The translations under genes were made by a program, and so were the position numbers. Shown here piece after piece: positions 42,987 to 50,996 of a stretch of DNA of 64,000 bases. The notes below the pieces were generated by a model that had not been told where the DNA came from, did not search any database, and saw only the letters and a list, made by a program, of their open reading frames with translations. Numbering within the stretch: position 1 is the stretch's first letter; each line of letters opens with the position of its first letter. The DNA comes from Arthrobacter sp. M2012083 (lineage in GTDB: Bacteria; Actinomycetota; Actinomycetes; Actinomycetales; Micrococcaceae), in assembly GCF_000281065.1 (NCBI RefSeq), contig NZ_AKKK01000066.1, positions 1 through 64,000 on the forward strand. Reading direction: 5' to 3'.

Positions 42987-43162
42987 GGTAGCTCCTTTGA
43001 TATCCACGGGCCACGAGGGGCTGCTTCCACTCTAGTATGCCCGCTCGCGGAGGTGTGTTCTATTTCACCTACTGGCGAGTAACTTTACGGATGAGCCGTG
43101 TATTCAAGCAACTCGATGCCATCCATGCCCAGGCGATGCCGGTGCTGCCCCGCCCTGCGGAA

Positions 43163-43168
43163 TAGGAT
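43163..43168 (+). promoter_or_regulatory. Candidate -10 element, leaderless start
   Basis: TAGGAT ends 6 nt before the ATG at 43175. The GAGGGG between them abuts the start codon directly, too close to serve as a ribosome binding site. Confidence 0.4.
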
Positions 43169-43174
43169 GAGGGG

Positions 43175-44233
43175 ATGCCCGCATTACGGTCCAGTTCCCT
43201 GGTCAGACCCAAGCCACCTGCCTCGGCATGGAGGGATGTGCCTTGGGCTGCCCGACGAAGCCATTTGGGCCGTCGCGGACTGGCGATCGGAATCGACATC
43301 GGCGGCACCAAGGTAGCCGCTGGTGTTGTGGACGCAGAGGGGCGGGTCCTCGCCGAGGCGCGCAGGTCCACGCCAGGCGCGGACCCCCGAGCTGTCGAGC
43401 AGACCATTGTGGAGCTGGTGGACGAGCTCAGTGCAGGACACCGGATCGCTTCAGTGGGCATCGGTGCCGCAGGATGGATGGACCTCGACGGCGGCACTGT
43501 GCTGTTCAGCCCCCATCTGGCCTGGCGTAACGAGCCGCTGAGGGAAAGCCTCCAGAAGTTGCTGAGGCGTCCAGTACTACTCACGAACGACGCCGATGCT
43601 GCCGCGTGGGCTGAGTGGCGCTTTGGCTCAGGCCAAGGTGAAAGCCGCCTGGTCTGCATCACACTGGGCACAGGCATTGGAGGTGCCATGGTCATGGATG
43701 GCCGCGTGGAACGGGGACGATACGGCGTGGCCGGGGAATTCGGTCACCAGATTATTTTCCCCGGGGGACACCGCTGCGAATGCGGTAACCGCGGCTGCTG
43801 GGAGCAGTACGCCTCCGGTAACGCGCTGGGCCGTGAAGCCCGGCAGCTGGTACGGACCAATTCCCCCGCAGGCCGTGCCCTGTTGGAGAAGGCAGGCGGG
43901 ACTGCTGAGAACCTGTCAGGCGCAGCCGTGACCTCGCTGGCACTTGCGGGCGATGCCACGTCCCGCGAACTCCTCGCCGACCAAGGCGAATGGTTGGGAC
44001 TGGGTTTGGCCAACCTCGCAGCAGCACTTGACCCCGGGATGTTCGTCATAGGCGGGGGACTGTGTGACGCGGGGGAGTTGCTCGCCGGACCTGCCCGTGA
44101 GTCATTCGCGAAGAATCTGACAGGGCGGGGTTTCCGTCCCATGGCGAGGATCGAGCTCGCGGCCCTCGGCCCGCGTGCCGGCATGATCGGCGCAGCAGAC
44201 CTGTCACGCGTCAGCGGACGGGCGCGCAGCTAA
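43175..44233 (+). CDS. ROK-family glucokinase
   Basis: 352 residues. ATP-binding motif AIGIDIGGTKVAAGVVD at about 37-53, catalytic Asp in LLTNDADAAAWAEW, phosphate-2 segment VCITLGTGIGGAMVM, sugar-binding Glu/His in AGEFGHQI, and the ROK zinc motif RCECGNRGCWEQYAS. Phosphorylates glucose; the family also includes fructokinases and ManNAc kinases, but the sequence resembles actinobacterial glucokinases. The first 35 residues are an unusual Arg/Pro/Ser-rich extension that may not be translated if a later start is used. Confidence 0.9.
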   Translation: MPALRSSSLVRPKPPASAWRDVPWAARRSHLGRRGLAIGIDIGGTKVAAGVVDAEGRVLAEARRSTPGADPRAVEQTIVELVDELSAGHRIASVGIGAAGWMDLDGGTVLFSPHLAWRNEPLRESLQKLLRRPVLLTNDADAAAWAEWRFGSGQGESRLVCITLGTGIGGAMVMDGRVERGRYGVAGEFGHQIIFPGGHRCECGNRGCWEQYASGNALGREARQLVRTNSPAGRALLEKAGGTAENLSGAAVTSLALAGDATSRELLADQGEWLGLGLANLAAALDPGMFVIGGGLCDAGELLAGPARESFAKNLTGRGFRPMARIELAALGPRAGMIGAADLSRVSGRARS

Positions 44234-44263
44234 GCTTGCCACGCCGGGACCGGCTCCGTGCCC

Positions 44264-44836
44264 CTAGAGGCGGGCGCCGTCGTCGTCCTCATTCTTTTCC
44301 TGCGGAAGCCGCATGATGAGGTAGAGCACAGACGCCACGAAAATGCCGACAATGCCAAGAATTGCCGTCAATGGCGCGGACCGCCAAAACATGGCCGTGA
44401 AAAGCAAAGCAATGGGTCCGCCCACGGCACCCACCCACGCCAGCATGACCAGCGGCTCAGTTCCGGCCAGGCTTGGCGGATCCTCAGGAACGAAGGTGTG
44501 GTCCTCGTCCTCGTCTTCGACTTCGAAGTCACGAGGTCCGGACGGTCGGACTCCCGCTTCGGCATCGGCATGCACTGCCGCCGGGTCAGGTAACGGTTCC
44601 GGGGCAGGGGCGGACAACCCGAGTGGATCGAAGTCCTTGAAAGTCCTTCCGGACTCCGGCTGAAGCCCGGCCTCGGAGCCCGGAGCCTCGTTGATGTCGT
44701 GCGGCGTCGCGTGCTTCGGCGATTCCCCTTCGGGGCCTGACTGTGTGGCCTCCAGCCGGGCCACCAGATCCTGCCACACGGCGTCGTCGTCCTTGTTTGC
44801 GCTTTGATCAGCGGAATTGGGATCAGGCCTGTTCAT
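44264..44836 (-). CDS. Acidic membrane protein of the esterase operon
   Basis: 190 residues. About 130 residues of acidic, Pro-rich, probably disordered sequence (ATQSGPEGESPKHATPH, FEVEDEDEDHTFVPEDPP) precede two C-terminal membrane segments, VMLAWVGAVGGPIALLFTAMFW and AILGIVGIFVASVLYLIM. No enzyme motif. Its ATG lies 14 nt inside the upstream esterase gene, so it is translationally coupled to it. Function unknown; a membrane anchor or modulator for the esterases is only a positional guess. Confidence 0.8.
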   Translation of the reverse strand: MNRPDPNSADQSANKDDDAVWQDLVARLEATQSGPEGESPKHATPHDINEAPGSEAGLQPESGRTFKDFDPLGLSAPAPEPLPDPAAVHADAEAGVRPSGPRDFEVEDEDEDHTFVPEDPPSLAGTEPLVMLAWVGAVGGPIALLFTAMFWRSAPLTAILGIVGIFVASVLYLIMRLPQEKNEDDDGARL

Positions 44837-45626
44837 GGGCTGTGTCCTTTTCGGGGGAGAGCCCGTGCCCGGCCAGGGCCGCTACGGTCTTCTGAATAAA
44901 GTCGACTGTCCCGGAGAAAATCTCCGGAGCGTCATTATCAAGGGTGGCAACATGGTGGCTGTTGTGGAGGTAGCTGACATCCACCGGTGCCTGAACCCGG
45001 GATCTGAGGAACTCCAGGCTCGCGTTCGAGATGACGTTGTCAACGGTTGACTTGTAGACCCGAACGGGTGAGCTGATGCGCGGCAGGATGGCCGCGGTGT
45101 CCTTGTACATCTTCTTGAGCTGGTGGGCCGCCGCAACGGGCGTCCGGGCGTAGGCACCTTCGTCCTGGTCCGGTTTGAGGATGTCGTTGGCGATGGCCGG
45201 AGTTGTTTTCACCACATACTTGAGGGCAGCGACGATGACAGCCCGCGGATCGTCCAAAACGAGTCCAGGGTTCACCACCACTGTCCCTGCAATGGGACGC
45301 GTGGCTGCTATCCGCAAGGCCAGCGTTCCGCCCATGGACAAACCGGCAGAGAAAACGTAATCGCACTCGGAAGCCAGCTCAAGGTACGCATCATCCACGG
45401 CGCGGTGCCACTCCCGCCACGAGCGGGTGGCCATGTCTTGCCACGTGGTGCCATGTCCGGGCAGCAACGGCAGCCTGACGGCGTAGCCGGATGCAGCGAG
45501 GTGTTCGGCCCACGGCCTGACGCTGTGCGGACTTCCCGTGAACCCGTGGGACATGACCACACCGACGCGCGGACCGGCACCCTTCCAGCTGCTGTGGAAC
45601 GGCGAAAAGTCGGGGAGCATTTTCAT
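44823..45626 (-). CDS. Alpha/beta-hydrolase, carboxylesterase/monoacylglycerol lipase type (copy 1)
   Basis: 267 residues. Oxyanion segment VMSHGFTGSPHSVRPWAEHL, nucleophile elbow AGLSMGGTLAL (Ser about residue 94), Asp in the VYKSTVDNVI segment and His in LHNSHHVATLDND. The same arrangement as the thermostable carboxylesterase Est30 family and short-chain lipases. It lies directly after a paralogue with a 4-nt ATGA overlap. It probably hydrolyses acyl esters of lipids or xenobiotics in the cytoplasm; no signal peptide. Confidence 0.9.
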   Translation of the reverse strand: MKMLPDFSPFHSSWKGAGPRVGVVMSHGFTGSPHSVRPWAEHLAASGYAVRLPLLPGHGTTWQDMATRSWREWHRAVDDAYLELASECDYVFSAGLSMGGTLALRIAATRPIAGTVVVNPGLVLDDPRAVIVAALKYVVKTTPAIANDILKPDQDEGAYARTPVAAAHQLKKMYKDTAAILPRISSPVRVYKSTVDNVISNASLEFLRSRVQAPVDVSYLHNSHHVATLDNDAPEIFSGTVDFIQKTVAALAGHGLSPEKDTAHEQA

Positions 45627-46411
45627 GATGACTCTGAGGCTACTCTGTCCCCGGCACGCTGGCGGAAAAAGCCGGCCGATTCTTCAAAAATGGTGGGTGC
45701 GTCAACATCCAGCGTGGCTACGTGTCCGCTGTGTGGAAGCGTGACCACTGTGAGGCGCGAGGAGTCGATGTACTTGCTGATGGTGGCCACTGAGCTCGGC
45801 GGGATGACGTCGTCAACCGAGGACTTGAACACCAGCGCGGGAGCCTCCACGTGCGGCAGGCCCCGGGTAGCTGCGCGGAAAAGCTTTTTGAGTTCGTGGA
45901 CGGACTTAAGTGGCGTCTTGGAGTAGTCGCCTTCCTCGATCGTTATGGGCGCGGGCCTGTCCTCCACTATGGGGGTGGTAGTGGGCATGACGTACTTCAA
46001 CGCGCCGACGTACCGCACCCGGCGGTCGTAGAAGCTCAGCCCCGGGTTCACCAGGACCAGTCCGGGAACTTCATGGCGGGAGGCCACCCGCAGAGCCAAG
46101 GCTCCGCCCATGGAGAGTCCAGCCACGAAACACGTCTCCGTCTTCGCCGCAAGATCCAAATAACTTTGCTCGAAGGTCCGGTACCAGTCCTGCCACCTTG
46201 TGGTGGCGAGGTCACGCCAACTGGTGCCATGCCCGGGAAGGAGGGGCACTGAGACTGCGAAGCCCTGCTTGGCGAGGTATTCGGCCCAAGGGAGGACGCT
46301 GAGGGGACTTCCGGTGAAGCCGTGGCAAATCGCCACGCCGATGGATGCGTTGGCTCCATGTCCGGCATGGTGGAAAGCGAGCGGCGCGGCGGTTTTGTTG
46401 CGTTCCGTCAT
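45623..46411 (-). CDS. Alpha/beta-hydrolase, carboxylesterase/monoacylglycerol lipase type (copy 2)
   Basis: 262 residues, paralogue of the next gene: ICHGFTGSPLSVLPWAEYL, VPLLPGHGTSWRDLA, nucleophile elbow AGLSMGGALAL, Asp in FKSSVDDVIPP and His in LPHSGHVATLDVD. The two copies share the same block order and clearly arose by tandem duplication. First gene of the esterase-esterase-membrane protein operon, divergent from the acyltransferase gene with 110 nt between starts. Substrate unknown. Confidence 0.9.
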   Translation of the reverse strand: MTERNKTAAPLAFHHAGHGANASIGVAICHGFTGSPLSVLPWAEYLAKQGFAVSVPLLPGHGTSWRDLATTRWQDWYRTFEQSYLDLAAKTETCFVAGLSMGGALALRVASRHEVPGLVLVNPGLSFYDRRVRYVGALKYVMPTTTPIVEDRPAPITIEEGDYSKTPLKSVHELKKLFRAATRGLPHVEAPALVFKSSVDDVIPPSSVATISKYIDSSRLTVVTLPHSGHVATLDVDAPTIFEESAGFFRQRAGDRVASESS

Positions 46412-46521
46412 GCGTCCATCGTGTCACTGTTCCTGACATTTCTCACTGGAGTAGGGTTGCAGTTGAGTGCCGGCCGGGTTGCCCGGGTGCATGCCAACCA
46501 ATCGGCCGTGAGAGGACAAAC

Positions 46522-47313
46522 GTGTTCTATTGGGTCATGAAGAGGATCTTTCTCGGTCCCATCCTCAAGCTCCTGTTCCGTCCTTGGGTGAAGGGACTGG
46601 ACAACGTTCCTGAAAGCGGAGCTGCCATCCTGGCCTCCAACCACTTGTCCTTCTCGGACTCCATCTTCCTGCCCTTGATGGTTCATCGTCCGGTGATCTT
46701 CCTGGCCAAGTCCGAGTACTTCACAGGAAAAGGACTCAAAGGCCGGCTGACCGCGCTGTTCTTCAGGTTGAGCAATCAACTGCCGATGGACCGTTCCGGC
46801 GGCGCGGCGTCGGAAATGTCACTGCAGGCAGGTAAGGACGTCCTGAACTCCGGAGGCTTGCTGGGGATCTATCCGGAGGGCACGCGCAGCCCGGATGCCC
46901 GGCTCTACCGCGGCAAGGTGGGCGTGGCCAAGCTGGCACTCCAAACACGCGTTCCCGTGGTGCCCGTGGCAATGATCGGGACGGAGAAAGTCCAGCCCAT
47001 CGGCAAACGACTCCCCAACATCCGCCGGATCGGCCTGATCTTCGGACAGCCTCTGGACTTTAGCCGCTACTACGGCATGGAAGACGACCGGCTGATCCAG
47101 AGGGCTGTGACAGATGAAATCATGTATGAACTGATGCGGCTTTCCGGCCAGGAATACGTGGACGAGTACGCAGCAGTGGTCAAGGCCCAGTTGGCTGGCA
47201 AAGGCCCGGAGCCTGTCCATAAGATCGAGGTTGCCGAAGACGTAACATCCGACATTGCGGAGGACAGGGATGAACCCCGAGGTGACGGAAACGGATCAGC
47301 GGAGAAACTGTGA
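46522..47313 (+). CDS. 1-acyl-glycerol-3-phosphate acyltransferase
   Basis: 263 residues, PlsC family. Motif I NHLSFSDSIFLP (H-x4-D), motif II LSNQLPMDRSGG, motif III YPEGTRSPDARLYRGK with the catalytic Glu, motif IV VPVVPVAMIGT. GTG at 46522 follows GAGAGGA by 5 nt and is preferred to the long upstream open frame. Position and sequence match Rv2182c, upstream of aroG. It should make phosphatidic acid from lysophosphatidate. The second PlsC-like protein in this window (28187) is clearly different in sequence. Confidence 0.92.
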   Translation: MFYWVMKRIFLGPILKLLFRPWVKGLDNVPESGAAILASNHLSFSDSIFLPLMVHRPVIFLAKSEYFTGKGLKGRLTALFFRLSNQLPMDRSGGAASEMSLQAGKDVLNSGGLLGIYPEGTRSPDARLYRGKVGVAKLALQTRVPVVPVAMIGTEKVQPIGKRLPNIRRIGLIFGQPLDFSRYYGMEDDRLIQRAVTDEIMYELMRLSGQEYVDEYAAVVKAQLAGKGPEPVHKIEVAEDVTSDIAEDRDEPRGDGNGSAEKL

Positions 47314-47367
47314 CGTAGGCGGCGGCATCGGTTACGGCTGCAGTCCCGCAACCTTGCCGTGGGCTAC

Positions 47368-47373
47368 TACTCT
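47368..47373 (+). promoter_or_regulatory. Candidate -10 element, leaderless start
   Basis: TACTCT ends 6 nt before the GTG at 47380. GAAGG directly abuts the start codon and is too close for a normal ribosome binding site. Confidence 0.35.
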
Positions 47374-47379
47374 TGAAGG

Positions 47380-48783
47380 GTGACTGAGCTAACCGCGAAC
47401 ACCGCACCCTCCGCAGCAGACCCTCTCGCAAGCACCTCCCAGAGCGGGGCAGCGAACTATCCCGGGCTCGACGCTTGGCGGGACCTGCCCATTTCCCAGC
47501 AGCCCACATGGTCCAACACTGAGGTCTTCAAGGCTTCCGTCAAGGAACTCTCGGTGGTGCCCCCCTTGGTGTTCGCGGGCGAAGTGGACGTCCTGAGGGA
47601 GCGCCTTGCTGCCGCTGCCCAGGGCAAAGCCTTCCTCCTGCAGGGCGGTGACTGCGCTGAAACTTTTGAGGCCGCTACCGCGGACAAGATCAGTGCCCGG
47701 GTCAAAACAATCCTCCAGATGGCCGTGGTCCTCACATACGGCGCTGCCATGCCTGTCATCAAAATGGGGCGGATGGCCGGCCAGTTCGCGAAGCCGCGCT
47801 CTTCCAATGACGAGACCCGCGACGGCGTGACGCTTCCCGCGTACCGCGGCGACATCGTCAACGGCTATGATTTCACCCCGGAATCCCGCGCCCACGACGC
47901 CGGTCGGATGCTCCAGGCGTACCACACGTCCGCGTCCACGCTGAACCTCATCCGCGCCTTTACCCAAGGCGGCTTCGCCGATCTCCGCCTGGTTCACCAG
48001 TGGAACAAGGGGTTCACCGAGAACCCGGCACACGCGCGCTACGAATCGCTGGCGCGCGACATCGATCGTGCCATCAGCTTCATGGACTCCTGCGGCGCCG
48101 ACTTTGAGGCACTTAAGCGCGTCGAGTTCTTTGCCAGCCACGAAGCATTGCTGCTCGACTACGAGCGCGCATTGACCCGCATCGATTCGCGTACCGGCTT
48201 GCCTTACGACACGTCCGCGCACTTCCTGTGGATTGGCGAGCGGACCCGGGAACTGGACCACGCCCACGTTGACTTCCTGTCCCGCGTGCGAAACCCCATC
48301 GGCGTCAAGCTTGGGCCAACCACCAGCGGAGACGATGCCCTGCGCCTCATCGACAAACTGGACCCCAACCGCGAACCGGGCCGCCTCACGTTCATCACCC
48401 GCATGGGCGCCGGCAACATCCGCGAGAAGCTGCCGGCCGTCGTCGAACGCGTCACTGCTTCCGGTGCGCAGGTGCTGTGGGTGACCGATCCGATGCACGG
48501 CAACACGGTCACGTCGCCCAACGGCTACAAGACGCGCAACTTCGATGACGTTATTGACGAAGTGCGTGGATTCTTCGAAGTCCACCACGCCCTGGGCACA
48601 GTCCCGGGCGGACTGCACGTTGAAATGACCGGCGATGACGTCGCCGAGTGCTTGGGCGGTGCCGACCCGATCGACCAGGACGCGTTCCTGGACCGTTATG
48701 AGTCGGTGTGTGATCCTCGCCTGAACCACATGCAGTCCCTTGAGATGGCCTTCCTGGTGGCAGGAGCCCTCTCCAAGAGGTAG
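47380..48783 (+). CDS. aroG: Class II 3-deoxy-7-phosphoheptulonate synthase
   Basis: 467 residues, the plant/mycobacterial type II DAHP synthase. It joins PEP and erythrose-4-phosphate at the entry of the shikimate pathway. Signatures: PLVFAGEVDVLRERLA, LLQGGDCAETFE with the metal-binding Cys, MPVIKMGRMAGQFAKPRS, WVTDPMHGNT, LHVEMTGDDVAECLGG. Likely feedback-controlled by aromatic amino acids as in M. tuberculosis AroG (Rv2178c), possibly with chorismate mutase encoded elsewhere. GTG start. Terminator follows at 48790. Confidence 0.95.
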   Translation: MTELTANTAPSAADPLASTSQSGAANYPGLDAWRDLPISQQPTWSNTEVFKASVKELSVVPPLVFAGEVDVLRERLAAAAQGKAFLLQGGDCAETFEAATADKISARVKTILQMAVVLTYGAAMPVIKMGRMAGQFAKPRSSNDETRDGVTLPAYRGDIVNGYDFTPESRAHDAGRMLQAYHTSASTLNLIRAFTQGGFADLRLVHQWNKGFTENPAHARYESLARDIDRAISFMDSCGADFEALKRVEFFASHEALLLDYERALTRIDSRTGLPYDTSAHFLWIGERTRELDHAHVDFLSRVRNPIGVKLGPTTSGDDALRLIDKLDPNREPGRLTFITRMGAGNIREKLPAVVERVTASGAQVLWVTDPMHGNTVTSPNGYKTRNFDDVIDEVRGFFEVHHALGTVPGGLHVEMTGDDVAECLGGADPIDQDAFLDRYESVCDPRLNHMQSLEMAFLVAGALSKR

Positions 48784-48789
48784 AGACTC

Positions 48790-48826
48790 AAAAGGCGCGG
48801 TCCGGATCTCCGGACCGCGCCTTTTC
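48790..48826. terminator. Bidirectional terminator, aroG/PASTA kinase
   Basis: AAAAGGCGCGGTCCGGA and TCCGGACCGCGCCTTTT form a 17-bp perfect stem with a 2-nt centre. Serves the convergent aroG and kinase genes. Confidence 0.92.
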
Positions 48827-48836
48827 CGTGGTGTTG

Positions 48837-50921
48837 CTAGACGACTGTCAGGGTGACCACTGAGTCTTCCGGTATCTCGGCATTGACCGGGTTCTGGTCC
48901 CGGACGGTACCGAAGAAGCCACCCAGGATTTTGTTGACCTCAACCTTGAAACCGAGCCTTTTCAGTTCCTTTTCAGCTTCATCGGCCTGCTTGCCGATGA
49001 AGCTGGGCACCTTCACCAACTTGGGTCCCTTGGATACAGTGAGCGTCACCGCTTCGCCCCGGACCAGGGTTCCGTTCGCAGGTATCTGGGAAACAACAGC
49101 GCCCTTGGGAACCGTCTTATCATTCACCGTCTCCGGAGCGATAACTGCTTTCAGCCCGGCATCCTGAATGGCCTTGACGGCTGCGTCCTGAGTCAATCCG
49201 CGCACATCGGGAACAGGAATGGGCTGGGGTCCCTTGGAGACCACCAGCGACACTGGGGTGCCATGCCTCACCTCTGTACCTTTGGCTGGGTCCTGCGAAA
49301 TCACGACGCCGGCGGGAATCTTCTCGTCGAAGGCTTGCGTGACGTTGCCGAGGGCCATTTCAGCGGAATTCAAGGCAATCTTGGCCTCGTCCAACGTGCC
49401 ACCGGTCAGATCGGGCAGGGCGAACAGCTGGGCCCCCTTGGAGACGAAAAGCGTGATGGGCTGGAACTTCCGAACCTCGGTGCCGGACTCCGGTTCGGTG
49501 CCAACGGCCAGCCCTGCAAGAATGTCGTCGTCGAAAACATCCTTCGGTTCTGATTGGAAGCCGGCAGTGCGGAGGAGCTGTTGTGCCTCGGCCACGGTTT
49601 TGTTCTTGACGTCCGGGACGGTTCCGGGCGATCCGGGTCCCATGCCAAAGAACCAACCGGCCGACGCGGCAAGCGTTGCGAGGATAACGATCACGATAGT
49701 CCAGATAATGCCGCGGCGGCGGGGGTTGCCCTCGCGTAGCGGGCGACTTGGAGTGGCAGCTGCTCGTGCGCGGTCTTTGCTCTCCTGCCGTTCGAGTCTC
49801 TTCAGCTCCCGTTTGCCGGGCCGGCGAAGGTCCGGTTCGTTCCCCGGATCAACAGCTGCGGCCTGCAGCCTGCCTGAAGCACCCGCAGCCATGATGGTGG
49901 TGGGGTTGCTCTGGTGGGCGATCAATTCCGTGGGAGAGGCAGTGGAGGCGATGGCCTCTGTGGGATTCCCGCCGGGAACCCCGGGTGCATCGGAACCGCC
50001 AAAGGCAGCGGTGGCCGCGGCGGGGGTGGGGGAGCCGGGCAATCGGGAGGACGCCTGCCTGCGGTCCAGTTCCTCGTCCGTCAGCGTGGTGCGGATGTGG
50101 CGGAGCTCGGTCAGCAAAGCAGTACCGTCCACGGGCCTGTTCTCCGCATCTACCGCTGTGCACCACTGCACCAGTTCATCAAGGTCCTGGGCGAGGCCGG
50201 GAGCGGCCTCCGAAGGACGTCCCACCACAGCATTGACGTGCTGATAGGCAACCTGGATAGGAGAGTCTCCTGCGTAAGGTTGTTTGCCCGTCAACATCTC
50301 ATAGAGCATGATGCCTGCCGAGTAGATGTCGCTGCGGGCATCTGCCGGCTGGCCGAGCACCAGCTCGGGAGCCAAGTACGCCACAGTGCCAATGAGGGCA
50401 CCGGTACTGGTGTTGGCAGAGATCGCCCTGGCCAGTCCAAAGTCTCCCACTTTGATGCGTCCGTCGTCAGCAATGAGAACGTTCTCGGGCTTGACGTCAC
50501 GGTGGATCAAGCCTGAGCGGTGGGCGGCGGCCAGGCCCTCGATGACAGGATCGATCAGCGCCAAGGCAAGGCGCGGCGGCAAGGCACCCTGTTCGTCAAG
50601 AGTGTCGCGAAGAGTATGTCCCTTGACGTACTCCATGACCAGGTAGGCGATATGGCCGTCCTCGCCTTGGTCGAGGACGCCGACGATGTGCGGGTGCGAC
50701 AGGCTCGCGGCCGCTTTTGCTTCGCGGCTTAGTCTCTCCAGGAAGGTGGGATCGTTGGCGAGGTGCGGGTGCAGGACTTTGAGGGCCACGTCGCGCTCCA
50801 AGCGCTGGTCCGTGGCCAGGTAGACAGTGGACATACCGCCCCTCGCGAGGCGGGATCGGACCGTGTATCGGCCGTCTACGGTTGTCCCGATGAGGTGGTC
50901 CTGCGTTGGTTCTTGCACCAT
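48837..50921 (-). CDS. pknL: PASTA-domain Ser/Thr protein kinase (pknL locus)
   Basis: 694 residues. Kinase domain at 13-275: glycine loop RLARGGMSTVYLA, Lys in VALKVLHPH, catalytic HRDVKPENVLIADDG, DFGLARA, activation-loop Thr/Ser TSTGALIGTVAYLAPE. A basic juxtamembrane region precedes the membrane segment IIWTIVIVILATLAASAGWFF near 415-435. Four extracytoplasmic PASTA domains follow (TVPDVKNKTV, ALPDLTGGTL, PVPDVRGLTQ, KVPSFIGKQA), which bind muropeptides or lipid II in related kinases. Position between aroG and an Rv2175c homologue identifies the pknL locus. No phosphatase gene is adjacent. Confidence 0.94.
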   Translation of the reverse strand: MVQEPTQDHLIGTTVDGRYTVRSRLARGGMSTVYLATDQRLERDVALKVLHPHLANDPTFLERLSREAKAAASLSHPHIVGVLDQGEDGHIAYLVMEYVKGHTLRDTLDEQGALPPRLALALIDPVIEGLAAAHRSGLIHRDVKPENVLIADDGRIKVGDFGLARAISANTSTGALIGTVAYLAPELVLGQPADARSDIYSAGIMLYEMLTGKQPYAGDSPIQVAYQHVNAVVGRPSEAAPGLAQDLDELVQWCTAVDAENRPVDGTALLTELRHIRTTLTDEELDRRQASSRLPGSPTPAAATAAFGGSDAPGVPGGNPTEAIASTASPTELIAHQSNPTTIMAAGASGRLQAAAVDPGNEPDLRRPGKRELKRLERQESKDRARAAATPSRPLREGNPRRRGIIWTIVIVILATLAASAGWFFGMGPGSPGTVPDVKNKTVAEAQQLLRTAGFQSEPKDVFDDDILAGLAVGTEPESGTEVRKFQPITLFVSKGAQLFALPDLTGGTLDEAKIALNSAEMALGNVTQAFDEKIPAGVVISQDPAKGTEVRHGTPVSLVVSKGPQPIPVPDVRGLTQDAAVKAIQDAGLKAVIAPETVNDKTVPKGAVVSQIPANGTLVRGEAVTLTVSKGPKLVKVPSFIGKQADEAEKELKRLGFKVEVNKILGGFFGTVRDQNPVNAEIPEDSVVTLTVV

Positions 50922-50940
50922 ACGATCCTAAACGAGGCAG

Positions 50941-50979
50941 GGAAGGGGCCCGAATCCACGTGGGTTTCGGGCCCCTTCA
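50941..50979 (-). terminator. Hairpin downstream of the LysM gene
   Basis: GAAGGGGCCCGAA (50942-50954) and TTCGGGCCCCTTC (50966-50978) form a 13-bp perfect stem with an 11-nt loop, between the LysM gene stop and the kinase start. No T-tract, so termination may be partial. Confidence 0.7.
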
Positions 50980-50996
50980 AAGGTGCAGTTGATGGC

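Noticed and set aside
46345..46521. Upstream extension of the acyltransferase gene to 46345
   Set aside because: The extension overlaps the divergent esterase gene and lacks family similarity; GTG 46522 has a good ribosome binding site.
47389..48729. A 446-codon antisense frame inside aroG
   Set aside because: Antisense shadow of class II DAHP synthase, whose signatures are intact on the + strand.
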